Of a stretch of 64,000 nt of DNA, positions 33,542-44,997 are shown one piece after another (position 1 is the stretch's first letter; every line of letters starts with the position of its first letter). The stretch comes from Tetrapyrgos nigripes (lineage: Eukaryota > Basidiomycota > Agaricomycetes > Agaricales > Campanellaceae), in the NCBI GenBank assembly GCA_013368315.1, contig JAACJM010000026.1:496001-560000 (forward strand), given 5' to 3'. The notes beneath the pieces are model-generated. The model was not told where the DNA came from and made no database searches. It worked only from the letters and a program-made list of their open reading frames with translations. Both the position numbers and the translations under genes were made by a program.

Positions 33542-36332
33542 TTAGGCAATATCCTCCTCTTCCTGCTCCGCGGCCATTGAGATATCTCCTAGGGATAAAC
33601 GGCCCCTTGCCGCGCTCCCGACCCACCGCCACACTCTCAGCTCATCACCTCCTCCTACTTCTTCTAGATTAGCCCTTACATTTGCATTACTCTCCACAAC
33701 CTTCTCGACTTGATCCCAAACTCGTTGTCTTGAGGCAACGGAATGTACGTCTTGTAGTATCAAATCCCTCAGCTGCAGCGAAGACAGGAATGGTTCGGGT
33801 GCTGTAACAGGATCGGTATGGTGCGCCATCTCTTGGTGTCGTAGCGTGTCCAGTGCAATCTGGACTAACTCGGCAACACGCTTCCCTTCTACCTTCTGCT
33901 GTGCCCGTCGAACCCAATTCGCCCAGAATCCTCCGGCTGATAACGCCATAACTGCAGGAAAGGGGGAAAAAAAACAAGTCAGATCCTTCCTTCCCTTTCA
34001 ATCAATAAGATTGGCACATACTCAAGAAGGTGAGACGCCATTCAACCCAAAAATCCCTAGACTTGACAGTTATCTGACAACTCAATGTCATGGATGGTGT
34101 CTTGTGAGCAAGATATCTTTCTCCACTATACGGACCGTTAGCTTTATACAAATAATAAGCGTTGAATACTGACTTTGTATCTTCACTCATGAGCACACCA
34201 CCCCATTGAACCAACTGCTGAACGGCTTCATTGAATAAATCATCGAGATTAGCCAAATCACTTTCAGGCTAGAAAAGCGATCAACACTTGGTCAAAAATA
34301 AACAATGATAATCGGAAAATAGCGTACAATTCCATGTCTTGCTAGTTCTCGCAATCGGTCGAGTGGTAGACCCCATCGCTTAGCTTCTCCACCGTCACTC
34401 TCTTTGACCACCCGATCCGCGCCTCCCGCGCATAGTCGCGATCCCCGCTCCTGAGCTAACCAAGACTCAATTGCCTTGCCAAGTACACCGATGTGTCGCT
34501 TGCGCCTTGGGTCCTCTACACATCTTGGCACGATGCCAACGGACCCAAGGCCGGGAAGACCATCGCTGACTTCAGATATTACGCGCCAGACTAATTCTGA
34601 CGGTGGCAGAGATAGTGAGAAAGATTCGTTGGATGCTTTGGGAGGTGGTGGCAAAAGCGGCAGTAACAAGGGAGGCCGAAGAGTGTACGCCTTTTCGCAA
34701 GCTATTTCGTGACCAGAGCAAATCGCATGCTCCGGGCAAGGTGTGCACGAGTCAGGGCGAGGGAGAGGGAGAAGTGGGGGTAGAGGACACGGAGGTGAGT
34801 CTGCATCTGGATAGAGAGTAGTTCTGTTCTCTCGGTTGCAGAGCGCTATTTCATTTCTCATAGAGCGAAGCTGTTCCAAAACGCTGTTTGTATCGGAACC
34901 GGTGTCACAATATCCGATAGACGCTGATTCTTTCTTGTAGTCGGATATGAAGTAGACAAGAACGGCAAATATCAGCAATCGTAAGATATGAGCCAGAGGA
35001 GACAGAGACTGCGAGACTTCAAGAGAGTCACCGTCTTCATCTTCAATGAGTGCCACTTGTTCACCACCTTTCGCGATCCTTTCCTGGATTACAGCATTAT
35101 GGTCAAGGACATCGGCCTCGTTGTCGTCCTCATCTTCATCTTCGGCTGTTCCTTCCACTCCTTCTGCTTCCTCCTCATCGTCGAATTTGACAGGCTCCAC
35201 GGTATCGACATATTCCTCTTTCATTTCCATCCCCATAGAGTCTCCTAATTCTTCCTCTTCTTCTTTCGTCATAGTGGGAGGGGTCACAGGGAGTAGCGAC
35301 ATGTTACTCATGCCACTGGCTCGTCGAGAAGCAGGAGATCCAAAATCAGGTAGGTCTGGCTCAAATTTCGATTTCGGAGGAGACACGTGGAAATGAGGAG
35401 CCTTGAGCGGAGAAGATGGAGGTGAAAGGTTGGGTGGCGCCGACATTGACTTGCGAGATTTACGGGGCGCAGTACTACGACGCGGCTTTGTCCTAACAGG
35501 AGAAGGTCTCATTGGAGAAGAAGACTCGGCACCAGATTGAAAAATGTTGTTGTCTTCCCATCCACTGTCTTCCTGAATGTCGGAGACGTCAGTAAGTACC
35601 GGGTTGTAATACAAATGCCACCTACTGCCTGGGACACTCGTCGACTTTGGGCTCCTGCAGCCTCAGCCTATAACACCTTCAGACACAAGCATAGAGATAG
35701 CAGAGAGGCACACACCTTCTTTGTTCTGCTGGCTTTTCTTGCAGGTACATCGTCTTCTGGCTCGCTTTCTTCTTGAACGACAGGCTCCGCCGGTAATTGT
35801 GATTTCCGGGATGTGCCGCCTAGCCTAGGTTGAGCGGATGAGCGACGTCGTTTAGGCTATATAGAAAGAAATGAGATGGGCGAAGCGATAATCGACAGTG
35901 TTAAAACGCACTGGGTCAGGCCGAGACGGTATTTCGTCTTCATCTTCATCGGGAGGAGCACGAGATAGACGTCTGGATGACCTCCTCGTGGGTGCCTTGT
36001 GGTAGAGAGTCAGGGTAGTCTGGACGAATTGTTTGAACGGTACCAACCTTTCTACCGCTGATTAGCTCTCCTGTCATTCCATCTTTAATGCCCTCATCGC
36101 TAGCAATACTATTCTCCTTCTTCAATCGCTCCTTCTTGAACTTTGACGCCCTCCTCTTGATCTCGTCATTGAAGACTTGAATTAGTTTGGGTTTGGAATA
36201 AGGTGTAGGATAAATGATGTTGTGATATCCAAGAACGCCAAGCAGTTGGGATACTGTGAGGGTCGAAGGTTCGAAATCTGGTTCCAAATAATCCCCTTGC
36301 GCGATGATTTGCGCCGCAGTCAGCCGCGACAT
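33542..36332 (-). CDS. SRC1: Inner nuclear membrane protein Src1/Heh1 (MAN1 family)
   Basis: MSRLTAAQIIAQGDYLEPDF, then STLTVSQLLGVLGYHNIIYP and YSKPKLIQVFNDEIKRR: the HeH (LEM-like) N-terminal fold, residues about 20-60. A basic RRSSRRLSRAP patch may be the nuclear import signal. A long acidic/Ser region follows (EEEEELGDSMGMEMKEEY). The first membrane segment is ILRLLIFAVLVYFISDY. The lumenal part has Cys-rich DSCTPCPEHAICSGHEIACE, and the MAN1-Src1 C-terminal winged-helix region includes FWANWVRRAQQKVEGKRVAE, VAELVQIALDTLRHQE and DELRVWRWVGSAARG. The family tethers chromatin and guards nuclear pore assembly. Several introns, all read as GT-AG. Complete. Confidence 0.88.
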
Positions 36333-36755
36333 TTTGAGTGCTGAAGACCGGTGGTTGCCATTAAGGACAAGAGAAACCAGAGAATTTGTGAACGTACCTT
36401 GGAGTAGTTTCTTTCAGAGAGAGAACGATCAACAAAGTCAAGTCAACAAAGGCGTCACAAATCGTGACTTAGCTGGATAAACACGTGCATTTATACTCAA
36501 GTTCAACTCCAGAAGGTTAGTATTGTTGCGTAGATATGTAGTCTAATTTTTCACTTTTCTAGGCAAACATAGGTTAATGGTATAGCTACTCAAACTCAGA
36601 TCTTCCTCTATTTTCAGCACCCGGCTTTCCGTATGCGTAAGTGAACCACACACAGTTTTGCCAGAAATTTCCAGGTCGAAGTATTGATGGGTATCCTCCG
36701 GTATACAAGAAAGAATACTCAGATGGCGCACAACTTGACTCAGCTGGCGCATCAT
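36333..36755. promoter_or_regulatory. Promoter of SRC1 and 3' end of SQR
   Basis: Spacer between two minus-strand genes. A CACGTG E-box-like site is at 36482-36487, about 150 bp upstream of the SRC1 ATG. No gene is supported. Confidence 0.35.
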
Positions 36756-38492
36756 TCATTGAAAAGTAGGCCGCAGGAGATGGTTTTTACCGAACCATTG
36801 ACCCTTTACCATAAAGTTCCAATAAGCCGCTGGGAACAGATCCTGAAGACACACTCAGAACTGTTTTTCGTGGTCACAAACTGAAAAGCGTAGCGCACCT
36901 TCTTGAGATGGTAAAAGAAGCTGACATTAAAGATTGGATAAGATACCATTATACATACGAAAAAAGACCATACTCACCGGTTTGGCTGAGCTTGGTCCAT
37001 CCAAGGGAAGGACTCTTCAGGCTCAAGACCATACTTGAATTCGGCGAGCATCAATTCACCATATCCAGTTAACAGCTGCGGAGAGGACATCAGTACGCGA
37101 CGCAGTCTTAAAAGATTTCAGTGGCATACGGGGCAGCTGGTGTATCCATGGTATCTTGCTGAGGAAATCTTTCCAGTATCCATGAGAGAGAAAAGATTCT
37201 CAGTCAAGACTGGGGCCTGACCCGTGATAGCCGCAGCTGTTTTGGATGTGGGTAACGACGAGCAATCGCCAATTGCAAAGATGTTGCTATATTCTGGCTT
37301 GACATGTTGTAACGTTCCTTGGTCCACCGAGACCCATCCAGCACTGTCCACGATGGGAGAACTCTTGAGGAAGTTCAAGGGGCCCATGGGAGGCGTGACG
37401 TGAAGCAGGGAATAATCCACATCTACTGTGGAGCCATCTGCTTTCTTGAAAGTTGCCTTACGGTTTGATGAGTCAATGGCAACGAGATTGTGCTGGAAGT
37501 ATCCGCCGACACCTCTTTGCTCACGAAGAGCGTTGAGTGCTTCTGAGTACTTCTTCACACTGAACATGGTCGGCATTCCTGTATAGAAATCCACAGCAAT
37601 ATTATCACGGCGCGATGTCTTTTTGAATCGATCCAAGGCCATCCACATTATCTTCTGAGGAGCTAGACGGCCTTTTGTGAGCCTAAGAGATTGAGAGGCG
37701 AAGAAGGCACTTGCCTCCAGCACATTTGATCACACCAGCGGGCTGAGTGAAGATGGCAGATCCATTGTTGAGGGCTTCAATATCGTTCCAAACTTTGTCG
37801 CATGTATCGAAAGAATAGATTGATGAAACGCCGGATGAAGCATCAGCGAGAGCAGCCGGCAATCCTTGGATCCCGTCCCAGTTAATTTGCAGACCAGTCG
37901 CAACGACTAGAGAATCATAGGAGATACTCAGACCTGAGGTTGTGGTGAGAGAGGAAGTGTCTGGTGCAAATGATTGGACGTTTTCGGGTACATGGGTGAT
38001 ATATTTTGGAATCAGCGATGACACCGGTTTACGGAAATCAGTCTTGGGACGCAGACCAGACCCGACAAGAGTCCTTAAATTCAAAGTTCAACATCAGTCA
38101 AGGTAGTGATGTGTTGGTGATAGATTGCCGAATGGGCAGTGCTCACCATCCTGGCTATGATAAGTGCCCAATCAGTATTCTATCTCGTACAAAGATGCAT
38201 GCAGCACGTACCTGGTAATAGTGAAACTCGGTTGCGTCGATGATGGCTATGTCCCCACTATTAAGTGTTTTCCCCGCTGCTTCAAAGCGGTTATACAGTT
38301 GATTTGCGACAGAAAGACCCCCACTGCCTACGGAATATTTTAGAAAACCACATGAATGACGCGTCCATCACAAGTTTGATGCGCACCTGCTCCGACAACA
38401 ACGATCTTGAACTTGTCAGGGATAGATGTGGAGCTAGCAAGGCGTCGGGAAGCAAGAACGGTTTTTGTAGTCAGTTTGCGAGCAGCCAACAT
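36756..38492 (-). CDS. Sulfide:quinone oxidoreductase, mitochondrial (Hmt2/SQR)
   Basis: MLAARKLTTKTVLASRRLAS is an Arg-rich mitochondrial presequence. FKIVVVGAG joined to GGLSVANQLYNRF is the FAD GxGxxG motif. Then IIDATEFHYYQ joined to PGWTLVGSGL, SYDSLVVATGLQINWDGIQG and GVIKCAG joined to APQKIMWMALDRFKK; the Cys in KCAGAPQK corresponds to a redox-active Cys of SQR. Further on come DYSLLHVTPPMGP, SNIFAIGDCSSLPTSKTAAA (second FAD-binding GD motif) and the C-terminal LLTGYGELMLAEFKYGLEP and FFYHLKKDLFPAAYWNFMVK. It oxidises sulfide and passes electrons to ubiquinone at the inner membrane. One intron (37663-37714) is GC-AG. The gene diverges from MSO1-like across 224 bp. Confidence 0.92.
37663..37714 (-). 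other. GC-AG intron in SQR gene (52 nt)
   Basis: On the minus strand the exon ends TGT GCT GGA G and the intron begins GCAAGT, ending GTCTAG before CT CCT CAG AAG. The join restores KCAGAPQKIMWM, which spans a conserved redox Cys. Reading on without the splice reaches a stop, and no GT donor gives the conserved sequence. Confidence 0.9.
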
Positions 38493-38716
38493 GGTTTGCG
38501 GAGGGAGCAAGAGCTGAACCAAGGCTTCAACTTTTGTCCGAGCTTTGTCACAAAAATGAAGTACATATGACGCACTGCACGTGAATGATCGACTGTGTGA
38601 ATTGGAAAGGACAATAGTTGTACTTTACAGACCACAACGACCTCCGCGACCTCCAGCTGGCCTGGTCCTTCTTTTCGACGCTTGTATTACTAAATTTCTG
38701 TCTTTTTTTCAGCATA
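38493..38716. promoter_or_regulatory. Divergent promoter of SQR and MSO1-like gene
   Basis: 224 bp between the two ATGs. A T-rich, pyrimidine-rich patch (TTTCTGTCTTTTTTTCAG) lies just before the MSO1-like ATG and may be a 5'UTR intron end. No known factor site stands out. Confidence 0.35.
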
Positions 38717-39768
38717 ATGTCGAGTCGTTCACGTCAGGGAGGTTTACCTACTGGTCCCAGTCCTCGAGCTCGCTCCCGTTCCCGTCCCAGGCAGGAGGAA
38801 TATACTCGCTCTGATCGCGAATCTGCTAGGCCAATCCGACCCCAGAAATCAACCCCTTCTTTTTCTCGTGCGTCTGTACGCCCGCGTACGGCAGAGCCCC
38901 GACGCACGCCCAGAAACAATGATGATGAAGGAGGTCATCGCAGGTCCGATGATTCTACCTCCTCGCTAGCCTCCGGTGCTTCCTCTCTTTTTGATCGCAT
39001 GAAGAGCAGTGCAGCGAGCTACGCTTCTTCCTTTACAACTGTAGATGACGATGACGATGGCGAGAAACCTTCGTCGTTACGAAACCGTCGTCTAGCGAGA
39101 GCGGAGAGGTCTTCCCAAGGTATTCATCGTCTTTTCTCTTCTGCATGGAGGACTGAGTCTTTTCAGAACGTGAAACAATTAACACGGACTCCACTGGGAC
39201 AGGGGATGGTTATACTATCTGGAGTCGCGTTGCTTCAGCCGCTAGCACCCTAACTGTAAGCGTCAGCAAAGCCTGGACGACCAACATAGCAACTTATGCA
39301 GGCGAAGGTGACTTAGTATTAGCTTCCGCCGTGCAGCTTTGTTATATTGACTTATATTTAGAAACACCTCCAGGACAAGAATCGCGCTTAACTCGAGCAA
39401 TGAAGGCTTATCATCTCGAGAAAGCTCGCGATCCCAGTGACCTTCCTGCGTGGTTATTCGAGGAACACGAGAGGCAACCGCTACAACGTGCACAACGCGC
39501 CCGTCGGGATGCCGAAGAGCAGGAAGTAGTTGCCATCACAAAACAACCACCCAAGCCCCGAGGTCTCAAAGATATTTACGATTCTGTCTCACGCTCGGAT
39601 CAACCTACGCCAGCGGGTCCACCAACAACAAGAGGTACAGATCGCTTGAAAGCTCTTCGGGACGCCAAACGGAATGCTACAATGGATCGTACACCGCCAA
39701 GAGCAGAGCCTATCCAAGAGAGCCGACAACGAGTTGGATTACCATCAGGTCCATCTCGCCGCAGATGA
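38717..39768 (+). CDS. Mso1-like protein, Sec1-binding region
   Basis: MSSRSRQGGLPTGPSPRARS begins a basic, Ser/Arg-rich N-terminal half. After a GT-AG intron (ending GGGACAG) the conserved part starts: GDGYTIWSRVASAASTLTV, SVSKAWTTNIATYAGE joined to ETPPGQESRLTRAMKAYHL and EKARDPSDLPAWLFEEHE. This block corresponds to what is annotated in fungi as the Sec1-binding region of Mso1, which helps the SM protein Sec1 act at SNARE complexes during exocytosis. The tail (PPKPRGLKDIYDSVS, TTRGTDRLKALRD) is low in structure. The identification comes from memory of the family and the DLPAWLF motif. Confidence 0.7.
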
Positions 39769-40279
39769 GACTCACACATGATGGGAACCAGGGGTTTGGG
39801 CGTTGTATGAATAAATACCTTATGTAGATACTCTAAGCTCTTGAATCACTGAATGGTTGAATTGATGGTCGAAGACATTGTTATGATGCCTGATCAAATC
39901 CGAGCAAGCCGATTCTTTTTATGGTTCATGTGGACCTTTTCCACTGCGTTGGGTATCAAATGTTGCCATGACGCTTGACAAGCCCGTCTCCCATAAATAC
40001 CTTCAGACTGCGTTCCTCAAGCATCCTTCCCTCCCTTTCGTTCTTCAGGCCTTTTTTTTCTCGAGTAGACCCTCGACCTTTTCCTTCTTTTTCGTTCAGT
40101 CTTGAGGTAAGGGTTTTATCATAACCAATCTTGTGTACGCCATTCACATCTTCCAAGATCACACTCTTTGAAAGAGACCATCTGCAAATCCTCCTGGGAG
40201 GCCTTTTCATAATTTTCAGTCCTACGAGCTTCATCAACACACACACCCCTACGGTTTAATTTACATTCATTTTTCTACC
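39769..40279. promoter_or_regulatory. Promoter region of the cupredoxin gene
   Basis: Contains pyrimidine-rich blocks near 40020-40090 (CATCCTTCCCTCCCTTTCG; CCTTTTCCTTCTTTTTCG), which are common before strongly expressed fungal genes. A 96-codon minus-strand ORF here is an artefact of the pyrimidine runs. Confidence 0.4.
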
Positions 40280-41809
40280 ATGGTTCTTATCACGCCATTG
40301 ATCGCTGCTGCACTCTTGTCTGGATTTGCGTCCGCTCTCCCCCGTCCCGATAGCGCAATCGGTGAAGAAGTTGGAGTTTCTGCCCCCGACGGCACCCCCA
40401 TCACTAACACCGCTGAACTTGCTAGGTAGGTTCTAGCTCAGTATACACTTGATGTTCATTACTTACAGTTGTAAACAGCCAAACTTCTGCTGAAGCTGCT
40501 GCTGCTAAAACGCAGTCCAGTGACTCTAGCTACGGCTCCAGCGGTTATGGCTCTAGCGGCTCTAGCTATGGCTCCAGCGGTTATGGATCCAAGGGATCCA
40601 AGGGATCCAGTGGATACGGCTCTAGCCAGTCTTCGGACTGTGGTGAGTCTGGCTGTGGGGGTTCTTCTAGCCACGAATCTTCTGGCTGTGGTGAGTCTGG
40701 ATGCGGAGACTCTATGACGATGGAGTCGACCTCCACCGAGTCTTCCTCTACGATGACGATGGAGTCTACCTCTAGCATGACCTACTCCATGCCCTCATAT
40801 GGATCAGGCGGTTCCAACTGGATGAACTCGGGTTACGATGACTGTGTTCAGCGTGCGTAGTGCCTTGGACAGCATGTCGATTTCAATCTGACCAGTTCAT
40901 ACAGAATGCATCAATTCTCACGGTGCCCCTCCTGCTACTTACACTCCTCCCACTGCCACCTATGGCGGTGGAGGCAGCTCTGGATCTGGATCTACCATTA
41001 CCGTCATTGTTGCCCCTACACAGGGTGTCTTACGTTACGTGCCCGCCTTCGTCAATGCCTCAGTTGGCACCACCATCGAGTTCATGTGGAATGCTGACAA
41101 CCACACTGTCACCAAGGGTTCCCAACTCCTTCCCTGCAACCACACTACAGAGGATCCTTCCTTCATCACCGGTATCCAGAAGAAAGGGTTCACGTTCACC
41201 CAGGTCGTTAACGACACTAACCCTACCTTCTTCTTCTGTGGTGCACCTACCCACTGCCAAAAGGGTATGTTTGGTATCATCAACCCTCCTAGCAACTTCG
41301 GCTCTCCCACCTCCGTTTCTGGCATGATGCAAAGCATGACGTCTAGCGACCCTGCTCTCGAGGCTTATGCTGCGTACTCTGCCAATGCCACCGAAGGCAA
41401 ATCTGGCGCCAACTGGGGTGGAAGCATCTCTCTTGAGGGAATGCCCGATTGGTCACACAGCCTTGTCGCCGAGAACGTGCTCTACACTCGTAACTTGCTC
41501 GCTATGAACCCTGAGCTTGTGAAAGAGGATGGCTCCATCGACATGGGTTCTTTCGGCTCTACCCCTCTCATGATCCCCACCGACTTCAGCAACACTATCA
41601 ACGCTGCTGCTTCTGGCGACGCCTCATCTACCCCTTCGGGAAGTGCGGGAAGCGCAGGAAGTGCTGGAAGCACTGATTCTTCCGCTGCTCCCCAATCGAC
41701 GGATTCCCCTACAGGAGCTGCTTCGAACAACAATGGCGCTCTTTCCGTGAGCTCCTCGAAGGCCGTGGTTGCTGCTATCGCATTAGTTGCCACCTTTCTC
41801 GCTCTCTGA
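40280..41809 (+). CDS. GPI-anchored cupredoxin (blue-copper) surface protein
   Basis: MVLITPLIAAALLSGFASAL is a clear signal peptide. Exon 2 is low-complexity: Ser/Gly/Tyr repeats (YGSSGYGSSGSSYGSSGYG) and a Cys-rich duplicate of CGESGCG. Exon 3 carries the cupredoxin fold: TITVIVAPTQGVLRYVPAFV, VGTTIEFMWNADNHTVTKG (first His ligand) and FFFCGAPTHCQKGMFGIINP, in which C-x4-H-x4-M gives the remaining type 1 copper ligands. The C-terminus is Ser/Gly/Ala-rich (SAGSAGSAGSTDSS) and ends in a hydrophobic VVAAIALVATFLAL, as expected for a GPI anchor. It is likely a secreted or wall-bound electron-transfer or copper-binding protein; substrate unknown. Two GT-AG introns. Confidence 0.88.
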
Positions 41810-42229
41810 TGGGTTGATACATATCTAGATGTCGGACTTTAGTAACGATCAATCAAAATACCTTTGGACTTTGGCAGACATATTTGTATACCGTTTTGGT
41901 TTGATGATGGACTGACTTCTTTTACCTTTATTTGCTTGTGATCTCAATACCACTACTTTATTCTTTCGTACTGAAGGATCTGCGCGCTTTTAGGTAGTCT
42001 GAAAATGCTAGCTAGACTAACCCTATTCTTTGAGTGTGAGGAAAAAGTATGCGCACCTGCCTCTGCGGCTGAACAGGTAGGATAGATCTTGAGATAGCCT
42101 GAAAGTTGGCTTTTGCCTCGAAAGCTGTAAGCGCTCACTGTCAGCGACGGAATTGCGGTCCACGTGCAATGCCGGCGTGAGCCCTCTACTCCCAACCACT
42201 TCCAAGTAACATTAATCTCGTGGTCTGCC
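41810..42229. promoter_or_regulatory. 3' spacer of cupredoxin and promoter of beta-adaptin
   Basis: Holds CACGTG at 42161-42166, 64 bp upstream of the adaptin ATG. The first part is A/T-rich and probably the cupredoxin 3'UTR. No gene is seen. Confidence 0.4.
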
Positions 42230-44955
42230 ATGGCCAATCCAGGCCAAGATGCAAAATTTTTCCAGCGCGGAAAGATTGAAGTCGGTCAGGTCGTTTGTGA
42301 CTCAAACACGCACTCAACTGGTACACATAGGAATTTCGTGCCGAGTTACACGCTGCTGAGGCTAAGGACAAGAAGTTCGTCAAGAGGAAGATGGTTCTGA
42401 AGAAGATTGTAGCGAACATCACCATGGGCACAGACAGTTGGTAGAATTTCTCTGTCTTCGGTCTACTTCTGAATAATGACCTTGTTTTTCAGTGTCACCG
42501 CTGTTCCCCGACGTGGTTCAATGCTTAGGAACTCCATTGCTCGAGATCAAGAAAAGTTGGCTTCATTATCTGGATACGGCTCGCTTTTATCTCATTTGCA
42601 CGATCCGCAGTGGTTTATCTCTTCTTAGTTAGTTACGGGCGGTCGAAGCCAGACCAGATTCATCTCGTCATTCCCAATTTTCTCCAGGTGCGTCGCAACC
42701 TTTCTTCAAGAATCCAGATCCTTAGCATTTCGTAGGATTGCAACGACAGAAATCCCCTCATACGTGCTTTGGCCATTCGCACCATGTCATATATCCCGAT
42801 CCCCGTTGTCACCGATGCTTTAACAGACAATCTTCGGCATGCCCTGAAAGATAGAGACCCCTACGTTCGCAAGACTGCTGCGATTTGCGTCGCTAAACTC
42901 TATGCTGCTGACCCACGCCGGGCGGAGAAGGAAGGTTTCGTAGAAATGCTTCGGGATTTGATGTTGGATTCCAATGCAACGGTAGTGGCCAACGCCGTTG
43001 CTGCACTGTGTGAGATAGGTGATCGTCAAGATGGTGTTACTTTCAGGCTTAATCTCACTATCGCCAATAAACTTCTGGCCGCTATCCCCGAAAGCTCGGA
43101 GTGAGTAGATCCTCCTTTCATTGTAATAGTGTAAATTATCTGAGGACATTCTTAGATGGGGACAAATCTACATTCTGGACTCCTTACTCCGATATGTACC
43201 GGAAAGACATGCAGACGCTGAACTCATGGCCGAAAGAATTATAGTACAACTGCAGCACGGAAATTCCGCCGTAATTCTCACTACCATTAAGGCCCTGTTG
43301 TACCTCATGAATTACATGGAGAATCGAGAGCTTATCGAATATATCTGCAAGAAGATGGGTCCACCATTGGGTGAGTCCGGCTTTCCGGTGTTGACAAAAT
43401 CATAGTCATACTGAGTCCAGCCTTCAGTCACCCTGCTTTCATCTGGTCCTGAGGTCCAGTATGTTGCTTTGCGAAACATATTGCTCATCATTCAACGAAG
43501 GCCATCCGTACTCAAGAACGATGTTCGGGTTTTCTTTTGCAAGTATAACGACCCCATTTACGTCAAACTCGCAAAGCTGGAGATAATGTATCGACTTGCG
43601 CGAGCGGAGAATGCGAGGGAGGTTCTAGCGGAATTTCAAGAGTGTGTACCTTTGCTTCTTCCTCACACTGTCTCTTGAGCCCTTGTTTACAGATATGCTT
43701 CTGAGGTCGACCTCGATTTTGTCAGAAAAGCTGTTCGTTCCATTGGTCGCCTAGCCATCAAAGTCGAGGCCGCTGCGGATGACTGCATACAAGCCTTGCT
43801 GAATCTTATCGAGACCAAAGTCACATATGTCGTGCAGGAAGCCGTCATCGTCACTAAAGACATCTTTAGGCGATATCCCGGGAGATACGAAGGTATAATT
43901 CCCACTCTCTGTGAGAATTTGGATGCTTTGGACGAACCGGAACCCAAGTCAGCCATGGTTTGGATTATAGGGCAGTTTGCTAATATTATCGACAACGCTG
44001 ATGAATTGCTCGATGATTTGTGTTTTACATTTCTGGAAGAGAGCACTGAGGTCAGTTCTGGAACATTTGATGAAGTGCTCCACTCACCAGACAATAGGTC
44101 CAGTTGGCTCTGCTAACGGCGTCTGTGAAGTTGTTTGTCTACAAGTCGCAGGCCGAGAAAGCTAAAGAGCTTGTACATAAAGTTCTTAAGTGGGCGACAG
44201 AAGAAGTGGATAATCCAGATTTGAGGGATCGTGGCTTCATGTATTGGCGTATGCTTGCTGTCAATCCTACTGTGGCGGGGGAGATTGTACTTGCCGAGAA
44301 ACCTGCGATCACGACTGACTCGGACCGGATGGACAGGTACGTTTTTCGTTCATTTTTGCGCGACGAGGACGCTAATGTCTTATAAATTTCCACTACCGTT
44401 CCTTTCCCTTGACACAGAGGGGCCTTAGATCAGTTATTGTTACACACTGCCACACTCGGTAGTATATACCACAAAAATCCTGAGGTGAGTCCTAATACCC
44501 TTAATGTGTGAGCGAGACTCATCCATGAGAATCAGACATTCATTCGTAATGCTGCTGGAAAAGCTCTAATGGACAGTCCTGCGCTGAATCCACAATCTCG
44601 TGCAGTCCTTGTGCCACTCATACGCACACAACTGCCACCCACGGCAATCAATGTGCCTGGCCCAGGCCCTGTAGAACTCAAAGCTGGAGACCTGTCTTCG
44701 CCAACACAAGCACCTATTCCACCATCCAAGTCTGACCCATCGGCAGAAAGCAACTCCAGTAGTGACGCATCTATATCAGAACCATCAACGTCGCAAAGGA
44801 CTGTTTCTTCATTGGAGGACCGGAATGCCTCGGCCGGGAACGATCCCTATTCAAATCTTGACGGTGCATTTGGAACTTACATGGTTGACGAACCTCGTCC
44901 AATGACAAGCAGCCACCAGGGAAGGCATGGGGACGACGAGGATCTGTTATTCTGA
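42230..44955 (+). CDS. AP-1-type beta-adaptin
   Basis: About a dozen exons. [206 protein letters not shown] and [20 protein letters not shown]: the full trunk of the AP-1/AP-2 beta subunit. A hinge rich in Ser/Pro ends with an acidic DDEDLLF clathrin-box-like motif at the stop. The C-terminal ear domain of animal beta-adaptins is absent. It acts in clathrin-coated vesicle formation at the Golgi or endosome. Two early introns have unusual GTTGG donors. Confidence 0.9.
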
Positions 44956-44997
44956 TAAGGACAATGTATAAACAACAATTGGACATGTATGATAGTC

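Noticed and set aside
39956..40246. 96-codon minus-strand ORF upstream of the cupredoxin gene
   Set aside because: Lys/Glu/Arg-rich shadow of a pyrimidine-rich promoter; no homology or exon context.
41039..41332. Overlapping antisense ORFs in the cupredoxin exon
   Set aside because: Shadow frames of a strongly codon-biased exon; the sense frame has signal peptide, copper ligands and GPI tail.
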